Below, in pieces: positions 1 to 6,457 of a DNA stretch of 19,970 nucleotides. Position 1 is the first letter of the stretch. Every line of letters begins with the position of its first letter. Source of the DNA: JBDRHL01 sp043816955 (GTDB taxonomy: Bacteria; Planctomycetota; Phycisphaerae; Sedimentisphaerales; CAYZTY01); contig JBDRHL010000099.1 in NCBI GenBank assembly GCA_043816955.1, positions 1 to 19,970 of the forward strand, in the 5' to 3' direction. The position numbers were made by a program, and so were the translations under genes. The notes under the pieces were generated by a model. The model was not told the origin of the DNA, did no database searches, and saw only the letters and a list, made by a program, of their open reading frames with translations.

Positions 1-152
1 GCAACATCCAACTTGGCTGATAGCACCTTCCGGGTTCCTGTTCCGTGGATCCAAACGTTAAACTTGGGTTTTTGCCACGATTCGGCTGCAAGCAACAGAT
101 GCCCACCACGCAACATACTCTGTAACCTTGCTACAGTCTCCGAAAAATTCAT
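1..152 (-). CDS. Partial hypothetical protein, N-terminal part, running off the left edge
   Basis: On the minus strand an ATG at 152-150 opens a frame with no stop for about 50 codons to the window edge. The protein begins MNFSETVARLQSML and continues through AAESWQKPKFNVWIHG. No signal peptide or known domain is recognised. The ribosome-binding site is weak. The gene would be divergent from the beta-helix gene at 650, so the operator pair at 278-344 lies between them and could serve either side. The call rests only on the open frame and a sensible start, so it is tentative. Confidence 0.4.
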   Translation of the reverse strand, partial: MNFSETVARLQSMLRGGHLLLAAESWQKPKFNVWIHGTGTRKVLSAKLDV

Positions 153-277
153 ATTTTAGATAGGACCATAGCTCACGGATAATTTAACAAACATTTACTT
201 TACTTGTCTTTTGAAGAAATGTAACTTCGCCTGACAAATTGAGGTCATGAAATAATGCTTGTGAAAATTGGCGATTT

Positions 278-293
278 GCGCAAACGTTTGCGC
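278..293. promoter_or_regulatory. LacI-family operator 1
   Basis: GCGCAAACGTTTGCGC is a perfect 16-nt palindrome with the central CG typical of LacI/PurR/CcpA-family operators. Its core GCAAACGTTTGC differs by only two symmetrical bases from the palindrome over the lacI-type gene's own transcription start (2562-2573). The local regulator is therefore the obvious candidate ligand (inference). Confidence 0.75.
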
Positions 294-328
294 TATTCAA
301 TGCTTCAGAAATTTTTTTTTGCAAGATT

Positions 329-344
329 GCGCAAACGTTTGCTC
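329..344. promoter_or_regulatory. LacI-family operator 2
   Basis: GCGCAAACGTTTGCTC is a second copy with 15 of 16 bases identical to the site at 278-293; the inner 12 nt are a perfect palindrome. Centre-to-centre distance is 51 bp, close to five helical turns. A T-run lies between the two sites. The arrangement suits cooperative binding or a short repression loop. Confidence 0.75.
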
Positions 345-533
345 ATGTCAACAGCTTGGCTCCTTGACTGTGAAATCGTATGGATGCGAAACTAGAACTA
401 GACAGACTATGCAGTCAGCTCTCTGGAAACTTCAGATGAGTCCTTTCAGGTAAAGTACTTTGGCAAATGGATGTGTGCTAGCCGCATTTTTTGTCGATGA
501 TCGAGTTGACGTCATACTCGTTCAGCAGGTTGC

Positions 534-563
534 TTGAGAGGATCCATATTGAGGATATATATA
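534..563 (+). promoter_or_regulatory. Candidate sigma70-type promoter of the beta-helix gene
   Basis: TTGAGA at 534-539 is followed after 16 or 18 nt by TATATA (556-561 or 558-563) inside an alternating TA tract. This would give a leader of about 80 nt before the ATG at 650. The match is moderate and AT-rich DNA gives such hits by chance. The two operators lie about 190-250 bp upstream, far for simple steric repression. Confidence 0.35.
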
Positions 564-649
564 TATCGGAAAGGGTAGTTATTAGAACACGTTATGGTTT
601 GTTGTTTTTGTTAAAGTACAAAAAGAAAGCAAAGAAAGGAGAAAAACAA

Positions 650-2269
650 ATGAGAAACTCAATGATAATGACAATACTTTATTGCCTGATATTTGCTGTT
701 GTCGTGCTGATACCGGCGGCGCAAGTTATGGCTTACGATGCAAACGATTTGAAAGATGACCTGGCCTGTACGACTACAGATGACGGTAATGAAGGTTTCA
801 ACATGGTATATTATCCGCCGAAGACGGGCGAGGTTAACGTTGTGAATTACCAGTACACATACGGTCACTCCAGAAGGTATGGGGCCGGTGCAAGCGAAGA
901 CGCCGCCACGAATGCAACAGCACTTCAAAAGGCGGCAGATTCCATGAATGCCTTGGGCGGTGGAGTCGTTCTGGTTGAGGATAACCTCGACTTCAATTCA
1001 ACACTGGACTTTAATGGGATACACGGCGTTGTTATACAGGGAAGCACTGCCTACTTAGGGGCAAGCTTAAACTACACCGGAACCGGGACGGCCATCATGT
1101 TTGGAGATAGTAATACAGGTGGTTCGCAAAGATGCGGCATGAGGGACATCACCTTGAAATCCAGCGGTCATACAGGGGCTGTCGGAATTTACCTTGGAGG
1201 CACAGAGGCATCAGCAAGCGTTCACAATATCTTCGATAATGTGAGGTTTGAGGGCTTTACGGCCGCCTATCTGGAGGTGAACGATCTCGCTTTTCACAAT
1301 GAATTTCGCAGTTGCGTCTTCCACGGCGATTCCTCCGAAAGCTACCATCCGAAACTTGTTTTACTCAACAATGCCAGACTCGTGAATTTCTATGATTGTC
1401 TGTTTGAGAACAACAGAGGTTACGGTATCTATGCGGACTCGAGCGAAAACATCAACTTCTTTGGTGGGTTGTTTTCGTGTCTTTACAGTTCCGTCGACAC
1501 CGCTTCTTGTGCCGCCTGGATCACCGGCTGTAAAAACATGAACTTTATAGGAATGTTCATTGAGGATGTTGGCGGAAGCATTTTCACCATACTCGGTTCA
1601 TCCAAGAACATCGTCCTGTCGGGTAACAAATTTGTCGATGTGCATTGTAATGTTACCTTCGGGGCTGTGTGCTTCGCGGGATCGTCGGAAGGACTTGTCG
1701 CCATCGGCAACACCTTCCAGGGCAGCAGCGCCGCTAATCCAGTCGGCGAGATGTATTTCATCAGCTCCTCGACCAGGAATGTAAACATTATGGGTGATGT
1801 ATTCATTGATATTAACGACACGTACCGCTACGAGAATGCTTCTACGGACACTGTGAATATATTGACCGACGACGGTATGGATATTATCAAGAAGGACAAC
1901 TACAAGCCCGATCATGATATTTTCGGTTACCAGACTCGTACATTCAGTCAAACAGCGAATACGACAACAAATGCCTATCTGATCGATGCAGATGGCGACT
2001 GCATGTCCGGGCTCATCCAGGTTAGCGCCACATCCGCTTCGGGCGAACAGGCGTCGCACATCTATGTGTTTAACACGGACGATTCAACTGAAAATATCAC
2101 AGAACTGGGAACAGGGATAGATAATTCGGGTACAATCTCCGTTTCTATGGATGAATCAGGCGGTGATAAGAGAATCAAGACGACAACCGGTGCGGATTGG
2201 GCAGCTACTCCGACGGTTTCAATATCTGTTATCGTTACCGCATCTGATAATCTTGATATGGCGCCATGA
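650..2269 (+). CDS. Secreted parallel beta-helix protein (pectate-lyase-3 / GH28-related fold)
   Basis: The 539-residue product starts at the ATG at 650, chosen because AAAGGAG at 635-641 sits 8 nt upstream and a signal peptide follows at once (residues 1-28, cleavage after VMA). The longer frame from TTG 491 would bury that signal. Residues about 60-100 carry the start typical of pectate-lyase-3 proteins (VVNYQY, then RYGAG, then an Asn/Ala-rich helix). The middle is rich in short strand repeats (NINFFGG, NMNFIGM, NIVLSGN, NVNIMGD), as expected for a right-handed beta-helix. A separate domain of about 114 residues (426-539, starting GYQTRTF) ends the protein. It is a close paralogue of the protein at 6458-8116 but lacks its dockerin-like motif. 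A lyase or glycosidase acting outside the cell is likely; the substrate is unknown. Confidence 0.8.
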   Translation: MRNSMIMTILYCLIFAVVVLIPAAQVMAYDANDLKDDLACTTTDDGNEGFNMVYYPPKTGEVNVVNYQYTYGHSRRYGAGASEDAATNATALQKAADSMNALGGGVVLVEDNLDFNSTLDFNGIHGVVIQGSTAYLGASLNYTGTGTAIMFGDSNTGGSQRCGMRDITLKSSGHTGAVGIYLGGTEASASVHNIFDNVRFEGFTAAYLEVNDLAFHNEFRSCVFHGDSSESYHPKLVLLNNARLVNFYDCLFENNRGYGIYADSSENINFFGGLFSCLYSSVDTASCAAWITGCKNMNFIGMFIEDVGGSIFTILGSSKNIVLSGNKFVDVHCNVTFGAVCFAGSSEGLVAIGNTFQGSSAANPVGEMYFISSSTRNVNIMGDVFIDINDTYRYENASTDTVNILTDDGMDIIKKDNYKPDHDIFGYQTRTFSQTANTTTNAYLIDADGDCMSGLIQVSATSASGEQASHIYVFNTDDSTENITELGTGIDNSGTISVSMDESGGDKRIKTTTGADWAATPTVSISVIVTASDNLDMAP

Positions 2270-2324
2270 GCCGGGATGTTTGCAGGAAGGTTTGCCTAGT
2301 AGTATAAGGCACAGATGATTATTT

Positions 2325-2364
2325 TGGCTGGGTGGCAAGGCCAGCTGCCGATGCCGCCCAGCCA
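2325..2364 (+). terminator. Hairpin terminator candidate after the beta-helix gene
   Basis: TGGCTGGGTGGC (2325-2336) pairs with GCCGCCCAGCCA (2353-2364), a 12-bp stem with one G-U pair and a 16-nt loop. It begins 55 nt after the stop codon. No U-run follows, so intrinsic termination is uncertain; RNA end protection is an alternative. Confidence 0.5.
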
Positions 2365-2524
2365 TTGATGCTAATTCAAAAATGTTATTATCCTTGTTGT
2401 TTGTGAAAATTTCCAGAGGGGAAAGTTAAATCGTATAACTCTTTCAATATCAAATAGTTGTGTCGCCCGCACTTATCAGAAAAACGTGCTTTGGGGGAAA
2501 AAACATCAAAACGGGAAAATTTGC

Positions 2525-2554
2525 TTGACACGCTTGGGTTGTTTGGAATAGAAT
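2525..2554 (+). promoter_or_regulatory. Sigma70-type promoter of the LacI regulator gene
   Basis: A perfect -35 box TTGACA (2525-2530) and a good -10 box TAGAAT (2549-2554) are separated by 18 nt. Transcription would start near 2561, inside the inverted repeat at 2558-2591. The promoter overlaps the ATG at 2553, which rules that ATG out as the start of the gene. Confidence 0.7.
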
Positions 2555-2557
2555 GGA

Positions 2558-2591
2558 CTGCGCAATCGATTGCAGGATTTCGATTGCGCAG
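2558..2591. promoter_or_regulatory. Autoregulatory LacI operator over the transcription start
   Basis: CTGCGCAATCGA (2558-2569) and TCGATTGCGCAG (2580-2591) form a perfect 12-bp inverted repeat with a 10-nt spacer. Nested in it, GCAATCGATTGC (2562-2573) is a perfect palindrome of the form seen at 280-291 and 331-342. All three sites share TGCGCAAWCGWTTGC. A bound dimer would cover the predicted +1, so self-repression is the natural reading. Confidence 0.7.
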
Positions 2592-2630
2592 ATACAGGTA
2601 TTTTGGAGTATAAAGGAAGATTTGGTTCAA

Positions 2631-3662
2631 ATGGCGATACAGCTCAAAGATATAGCAGATTATGTCGGGGTCTCGCAAGGCACTGTCTCGAGAGTTCTTA
2701 GTAATAAGAAATCAGGAGTTCGAATCAGCGACGATACGCGAAAACGAGTCTTACAAGTTGCTCGTGAGTTTGGTTACACCCCGAATCCTATCGCCCGGTC
2801 ATTGAGAACCCGTCGTACCGCCACAATTGGCGTTATTGCTCCGAGTAATAATAACTTCTCCCAACAGATAAATACTGCCGAAATTATTGCCGCTCAGAAA
2901 GGCTATGAGCTTATCGTGGCAATTACCCGCTGGAGCACGGAGCAGGAAGAAAATGAAATTCGCCGACTGTTACACCGAATGGTAGACGGTTTGCTGATTT
3001 TATCGCCTGTCATCGAAGGCCAGCGGGACAAAGTGTTAGGGGAATTGGTCGGCAAAGGCTTCCCATTAGTGGGGGTCGGCCCGATCCTTAATGACTCTGC
3101 TGATTACGTGGATTGGGACCGACAAGAAGCTTATAAGCAGCTAACCGAACATCTGCTGGAAAGGGGTTGTCGTAAAATTGCATTTCTCGCTCGAAATATG
3201 ACGCCGGGTATTCAGGGCCGAATAGATGGTGTTCGAGCTGCTGTAGAGAATAATAGTGAAGGAGTACAACTTAGACTAATCGGATGTCAATCCGATTTAC
3301 GGGCTATGAATAACCCCCAACTGGAACAGTTTGCCCGAAAGGAGATACTTGCGAACAGGCCTGATGCCGTGCTTTGTCCAAGCGATGAAGATGCTCTGGT
3401 GGTTATGCATACCGTCAGGAAGCTTGGCTGGTCGGTCCCGAAAGAAATTGCTGTTACGGGCTGTTCTAACCAGTCTTTTGGTGAATTTCTTGAAGTGCCG
3501 CTAACCACTGTGGCGATGCCTTATGAAAAAATGGTGGAAACAGCTGTTGTTAGAATCATTGAAAGAATCGAAAATGCCGACAAGTCCTTTGCCCGAATGG
3601 CAAAATGTGTTCCGGCAGATGTGATTATCCGTCAATCGAGTATGTTTGGAACCCGGTTGTAA
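2631..3662 (+). CDS. LacI-family transcriptional regulator
   Basis: The 343-residue product starts at ATG 2631, preceded by AAGGAAG (2613-2619). Residues 5-24 (LKDIADYVGVSQGTVSRVLS) are the LacI helix-turn-helix, and the hinge follows as GYTPNPIARSLR. The periplasmic-binding-like effector domain then begins with TIGVIAP. It shows the family's VDWDRQEAY segment, the ERGCRKIAFL segment and the C-terminal VIIRQSS. Length is normal for the family. Extending to ATG 2553 would put the start upstream of the predicted transcription start. It probably represses its own gene and, through the operator pair at 278-344, genes at the left of the locus until a sugar is bound. The effector cannot be read from the sequence. 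Confidence 0.93.
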   Translation: MAIQLKDIADYVGVSQGTVSRVLSNKKSGVRISDDTRKRVLQVAREFGYTPNPIARSLRTRRTATIGVIAPSNNNFSQQINTAEIIAAQKGYELIVAITRWSTEQEENEIRRLLHRMVDGLLILSPVIEGQRDKVLGELVGKGFPLVGVGPILNDSADYVDWDRQEAYKQLTEHLLERGCRKIAFLARNMTPGIQGRIDGVRAAVENNSEGVQLRLIGCQSDLRAMNNPQLEQFARKEILANRPDAVLCPSDEDALVVMHTVRKLGWSVPKEIAVTGCSNQSFGEFLEVPLTTVAMPYEKMVETAVVRIIERIENADKSFARMAKCVPADVIIRQSSMFGTRL

Positions 3663-3673
3663 CGAAAAAGTGT

Positions 3674-3692
3674 AACCGGCCGGTTTGCCGGC
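3674..3692 (+). terminator. GC-rich hairpin after the LacI gene (weak terminator candidate)
   Basis: AACCGGCCGGTT (3674-3685) is a perfect palindrome. An alternative stem pairs GCCGG (3679-3683) with CCGGC (3688-3692) around a 4-nt loop. It begins 11 nt after the stop codon. There is no U-run, so it may attenuate rather than end transcription into the next gene. Confidence 0.3.
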
Positions 3693-3739
3693 TTGCAGGA
3701 AAGTAAAAACTATTACAATTTTATGAAAGGAGCGGAATG

Positions 3740-4537
3740 ATGAAAAAGACGATTTTGGTTTGGGTGGTAGCAGTGCTTATGGTCGCAGGTACTGCACAGG
3801 CGTATGTATTCGACGATTTCGAAGATCCGAATACTGCCTGGACAAATTATGTTGATGGCGGTTTCACTACGCTCGAAAATTCCACAGAGGACCCATACGT
3901 TGGCAATCGCTCGCTGAAGATGGTGGATTCCCCCGGAGGGTACCCTTACGTCCAGTGCACCACGAACCACAGCGGCTTATCGGCACTGAAGGATACATAC
4001 GTTGAACTGGCCATAAAGTTAGACAACCCGGCCTGTGGCTGGCTTGGAACAAACGGAGTTGCTGTCTACCTGGGCAATAGCAATGCCCAACGGACCTGCT
4101 GGATGGTCAGGGAAGTGGATATTCAGAGCATGGCCCAGAGTGACCCTCCTGCCGACGGTTGGTACGTCTTCCACCTTGAGCTTGACCCGAACGGTAATTC
4201 AACTATGGAAGGCACGATGCTTAACGGCGTCCCCGTCAGCGACGGAGTGGCTTGGAACAGCGGTGGTACTGTGAACTGGGAGAATGTCGCCTTTATGGCA
4301 GTTCTGGTTTTCCAGGCTTCCTCGATGGATAATTTTACGCAGTATATGGACCAGGTTACCCTTGGTGAACCTGCCCCCGTGCCGGAATTCTGTGGCGACC
4401 TTGGCACTGTTTACCATGTCGCTGATATCAGCGGACCCAACGGCCAGCCGGATTGCTACGTAGACTTTTATGACTTTGCCGCTATGGCCGAGCTCTGGCT
4501 CGGGTGCACAGATCCAAACAATCCCGATTGCTGGTAA
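3740..4537 (+). CDS. Secreted beta-sandwich (LamG/CBM-like) protein with C-terminal dockerin-like module
   Basis: The product has 265 residues. Two adjacent ATGs (3737, 3740) are possible; 3740 is preferred because AAAGGAG (3726-3732) is then 7 nt away and the fusion paralogue at 10212 begins with the same MKKTILV. A signal peptide spans residues 1-21 (cleavage after AQA). Residues about 22-212 form a beta-rich, aromatic-rich module (DDFEDPNTAW, ENSTEDPYVGNRSLK, PPADGWYVFHLELD) resembling LamG/carbohydrate-binding jelly rolls; no catalytic motif is seen. Residues 217-265 are a Phycisphaerae-type dockerin-like segment (CYVDFYDFAAMAELWLGC). It is paralogous to the protein at 4687 and to the first 210 residues of the fusion at 10212. 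A role in binding glycan and docking to a surface or complex is inferred. Confidence 0.8.
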   Translation: MKKTILVWVVAVLMVAGTAQAYVFDDFEDPNTAWTNYVDGGFTTLENSTEDPYVGNRSLKMVDSPGGYPYVQCTTNHSGLSALKDTYVELAIKLDNPACGWLGTNGVAVYLGNSNAQRTCWMVREVDIQSMAQSDPPADGWYVFHLELDPNGNSTMEGTMLNGVPVSDGVAWNSGGTVNWENVAFMAVLVFQASSMDNFTQYMDQVTLGEPAPVPEFCGDLGTVYHVADISGPNGQPDCYVDFYDFAAMAELWLGCTDPNNPDCW

Positions 4538-4557
4538 GTGAAAGCTGGTAAGTGAAA
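4530..4557. repeat. Tandem 14-nt duplication across a stop codon
   Basis: GCTGGTAAGTGAAA occurs twice in direct succession (4530-4543 and 4544-4557) with no mismatch. The first copy contains the last codon and the stop of the dockerin protein; the second runs directly into a strong Shine-Dalgarno sequence. Replication slippage is the likely origin. Confidence 0.85.
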
Positions 4558-4573
4558 GGAGGTGGTGATGTAG
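4555..4573 (+). promoter_or_regulatory. Strong ribosome-binding site followed by an ATG-TAG start-stop
   Basis: AAAGGAGGTG (4555-4564) is a near-perfect Shine-Dalgarno sequence, 3 nt before ATG (4568-4570), which is followed directly by TAG (4571-4573). No longer frame uses this site. It may be a relic of a lost gene or a minimal start-stop element in the leader of the gene at 4687. Confidence 0.45.
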
Positions 4574-4686
4574 AGAAAGAACAAAGTTGTAACAAAGAAG
4601 TTGAATAAGTGGGTGTTTGAAACTGGGTGCGTTGCCCAATGTTGTAAGAACGCCCGTAATAGAGTATTAAAGAAGGAGGAGTAGCA

Positions 4687-5388
4687 ATGAAGAATTCAGT
4701 TTTATTGTTGGTGGCAGTGGTGCTTATGATCACAGGTGCAGTTGAGGCGTATGTGATTGACGATATGGAGGCTCCATCGACTGCCTGGACGGTATATACT
4801 GGTGGTGGTTTAAGCACACTTGAGAATTCTACCGAGGCCCCCTACGTTGGCAGCCGTTCGCTGAAAATGGTGGACAGTGTATACCCTTATGTACAACTCA
4901 CCACGAATCACGGCGACCAGTCGGCATTGAAGGACAGCTATGTCGAATTGGCCTTCAAGTTCGATAACCCCGCTTGCGGGTGGCTCGGGTCGAACGGAGT
5001 CCAGATATACTTCGGCAATGACAGCTCCAACCGAGCTTGCTGGATGGTTAAGGAATCGGTTATTCAGGGCATGGCTCAGAATAATCCCCCCGCCGACGGC
5101 TGGTACATTTTCCACCTGGAACTTGATAACGGCCTTCCAACGTTGGCAGGGACGACACTTAACGGTGTGCAAGTTCCAGAGAGCGAAGCCGCGGCATGGC
5201 AAAGTGGAACAGTTGACTGGACACAGATCGACTTTATGGCGGTTCTGGTTTTCCAGGCTTCCTACAGCGATGTCATGACTCAGTATATGGACCATGTTAC
5301 CCTGGGTGAAGCTATTCCCGAGCCGACTACGATAGCACTGCTTGGCATGGGCGGTTTGGTAAGCTTTGTCTCGCGTCGTCGCAGATAA
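4687..5388 (+). CDS. Secreted beta-sandwich (LamG/CBM-like) protein with PEP-CTERM sorting tail
   Basis: The 233-residue product starts 7 nt after AAGGAGG (4673-4679). Residues 1-21 are a signal peptide (cleavage after VEA). The main module (about 22-205) closely parallels that of the 3740 protein, sharing ACGWLG, PPADGWY and FMAVLVFQAS. The C-terminal 24 residues start with IPEPTT, followed by a hydrophobic helix and SRRRR, the canonical PEP-CTERM layout read by exosortase/EpsH-type enzymes. The protein is therefore expected to be cut and held at the cell surface or in exopolysaccharide. No exosortase gene is in the window. The same module next door carries a dockerin tail instead. The function of the module is unknown; glycan binding is inferred. 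Confidence 0.85.
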   Translation: MKNSVLLLVAVVLMITGAVEAYVIDDMEAPSTAWTVYTGGGLSTLENSTEAPYVGSRSLKMVDSVYPYVQLTTNHGDQSALKDSYVELAFKFDNPACGWLGSNGVQIYFGNDSSNRACWMVKESVIQGMAQNNPPADGWYIFHLELDNGLPTLAGTTLNGVQVPESEAAAWQSGTVDWTQIDFMAVLVFQASYSDVMTQYMDHVTLGEAIPEPTTIALLGMGGLVSFVSRRRR

Positions 5389-5406
5389 TTATTGAAAAGG
5401 CAATTA

Positions 5407-5443
5407 TGGGTGGCCGGTAAAAAAACAAACCCCCGGCCACCCA
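5407..5443 (+). terminator. Hairpin terminator after the PEP-CTERM gene
   Basis: TGGGTGGCCGG (5407-5417) pairs perfectly with CCGGCCACCCA (5433-5443), an 11-bp GC-rich stem with a 15-nt A-rich loop. It begins 18 nt after the stop codon. No U-run follows, as for the hairpin at 2325. It likely ends the transcript or protects its 3' end, separating this gene from the pseudopilin gene. Confidence 0.6.
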
Positions 5444-5512
5444 CAGCTTTGGATTGTGCTTGCATATTGAGTTAAGTAGGTTTAATATAACGACTAAGGA
5501 ATAATTAAGGCT

Positions 5513-6286
5513 ATGAGACATTTTCAAAAAAAAGCCTTCACCCTTGTAGAGCTGCTGGTGGTAATAGCCATCATCGCTGTGCTTTTAAGCATTCTTGTGC
5601 CTTCTTTAAATAAGGTCAGAGCTCAGGCCAGGCGATTGGTTTGCTCGTCCAATCTGCGGAACATTGGTCTTGCTGCACATCTGTACACAATTGATTCGGA
5701 AGATGGACGAGTTCCGCCGTGTGTAGTCCACCCGGGTGAAGCAGGTATAAATGAATATTCATGGTTTTCAAATCCCTGGAGTGTTGGTGGCGCACTTAAT
5801 CCGTATTTGGCGAAAACAACCAGCGCAAGACCTGACAAAGTCAAAAATGTTTTCGTTTGTCCCGCAGCATATAAAATTTATGATGGTTTTTTTACGACGA
5901 GGGGAGTCTGGTATAATTATAACGGTACTTATGGCCGTGACCAATTTATTTCGACAGGAAAATGGCTGCTCCGTGCCAACGGCCTGGTTATGAGTTCAAC
6001 ACTTATCCGCGGCAAGAGAATGGGAAGTGCCGTCCGTCCCTCTGACGCCGTTTTGATGTGTGATCGTTGGGGGGTGCATTGTGAATATGATTATAGGGGT
6101 AGTCTGCCGAGGCCGAGAGGCAAGCCTATAAATATGCTCTTCCTGGATACGCATACATCTCCATGGAGGACGGGCCGTCCACAGGGCACATTGCCGTTTT
6201 ATGGCGATTGTGACGCCGCGTGGGCTGGCTGGTTTGATAAGGAGCCTGTAAGAGGTGAGCCCCTGCTGTGGCCAAGAGGAGATTAG
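5513..6286 (+). CDS. Type II secretion pseudopilin-like protein (prepilin N-terminus, planctomycete type)
   Basis: The 257-residue product begins MRHFQKKA followed by FTLVELLVVIAII, the prepilin peptidase site: cleavage between A8 and F9, Glu at +5 of the mature protein, then a hydrophobic helix to about residue 33. The rest is a soluble domain with the SNLRNIGLA segment and a late NMLFLDTHTS segment. In planctomycete H-X9-DG pseudopilins this last part usually reads 'DGH', so the DG is altered here. The domain has conserved-looking Cys and Trp residues but no enzyme motif. No pilus assembly genes are nearby, so it must rely on machinery elsewhere. Such orphan pseudopilins are common among planctomycete polysaccharide genes; their role is not established. 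TAAGG at 5506-5510 is very close to the ATG, and a second TAAGGA lies 12 nt away. Confidence 0.85.
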   Translation: MRHFQKKAFTLVELLVVIAIIAVLLSILVPSLNKVRAQARRLVCSSNLRNIGLAAHLYTIDSEDGRVPPCVVHPGEAGINEYSWFSNPWSVGGALNPYLAKTTSARPDKVKNVFVCPAAYKIYDGFFTTRGVWYNYNGTYGRDQFISTGKWLLRANGLVMSSTLIRGKRMGSAVRPSDAVLMCDRWGVHCEYDYRGSLPRPRGKPINMLFLDTHTSPWRTGRPQGTLPFYGDCDAAWAGWFDKEPVRGEPLLWPRGD

Positions 6287-6404
6287 CTCATCCTGATTTT
6301 TGCTGCTCGACCTTTGTCACTTTATCTTACTCCCGGTTACCGTTTTCACAGTATGGGTTGTGAACAGCTTGGTAGCATTGGTGGAGTGAACTAAGAAGAA
6401 ATGA

Positions 6405-6440
6405 TTTTGGGTTTAGTACCGGATTTAATGTAAACCAAAA
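6405..6440 (+). promoter_or_regulatory. Inverted repeat (hairpin) in the leader of the second beta-helix gene
   Basis: TTTTGGGTTTA (6405-6415) pairs with TAAACCAAAA (6431-6440), ten base pairs with one bulged G and a 15-nt loop. It ends 17 nt before the ATG at 6458, just upstream of the GAGAAGGA ribosome-binding site. It could be an operator or an RNA hairpin affecting translation. The stem is AT-rich, so the call is weak. Confidence 0.3.
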
Positions 6441-6457
6441 CAGAGAAGGAATAAACG

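Larger units (their letters stand above)
153..649. other. Intergenic regulatory region
   Basis: About 500 nt without a convincing gene. It holds two LacI-type operators (278-293 and 329-344), a run of nine T between them (312-320), a plausible promoter at 534-563 and the ribosome-binding site of the beta-helix gene. Short frames here run through the operator palindromes and have no coding character. Confidence 0.6.
2270..2630. other. Intergenic region between the beta-helix and LacI genes
   Basis: About 360 nt containing a hairpin terminator candidate (2325-2364), an AT-rich stretch, the LacI promoter (2525-2554) and its operator (2558-2591). No separate gene is seen. The minus-strand frame across 2388-2678 overlaps the promoter and the start of the regulator and is not supported. 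Confidence 0.6.

Noticed and set aside
268..453. A 61-residue + strand frame upstream of the first beta-helix gene
   Set aside because: It runs through both operator palindromes, which create its repeated 'CANVC' residues, and has no ribosome-binding site or coding character.
555..566. TATATATATAT tract as a microsatellite
   Set aside because: Too short to be remarkable; better read as part of a promoter -10 region.
491..649. N-terminal extension of the beta-helix protein from TTG 491
   Set aside because: It would place 53 charged residues before a clear signal peptide; the ATG at 650 has a good ribosome-binding site.
1483..2059. Minus-strand frames of 112 and 153 residues inside the first beta-helix gene
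   Set aside because: They lie antisense to a well-supported gene with paralogue evidence and show no recognisable domains.
2553..2630. N-terminal extension of the LacI protein from ATG 2553
   Set aside because: The codon overlaps the -10 box and lies upstream of the predicted transcription start; LacI homology begins at the ATG at 2631.
4199..5295. Minus-strand frames (up to 161 residues) across the beta-sandwich genes
   Set aside because: They mirror the sense codons of conserved paralogues; similar shadows occur in each copy because the sense sequence is conserved.
6345..6364. Inverted repeat TTCACA, 8 nt, TGTGAA upstream of the second beta-helix gene
   Set aside because: The half-sites are short and face the wrong way for a CRP-type site; expected by chance in this length.
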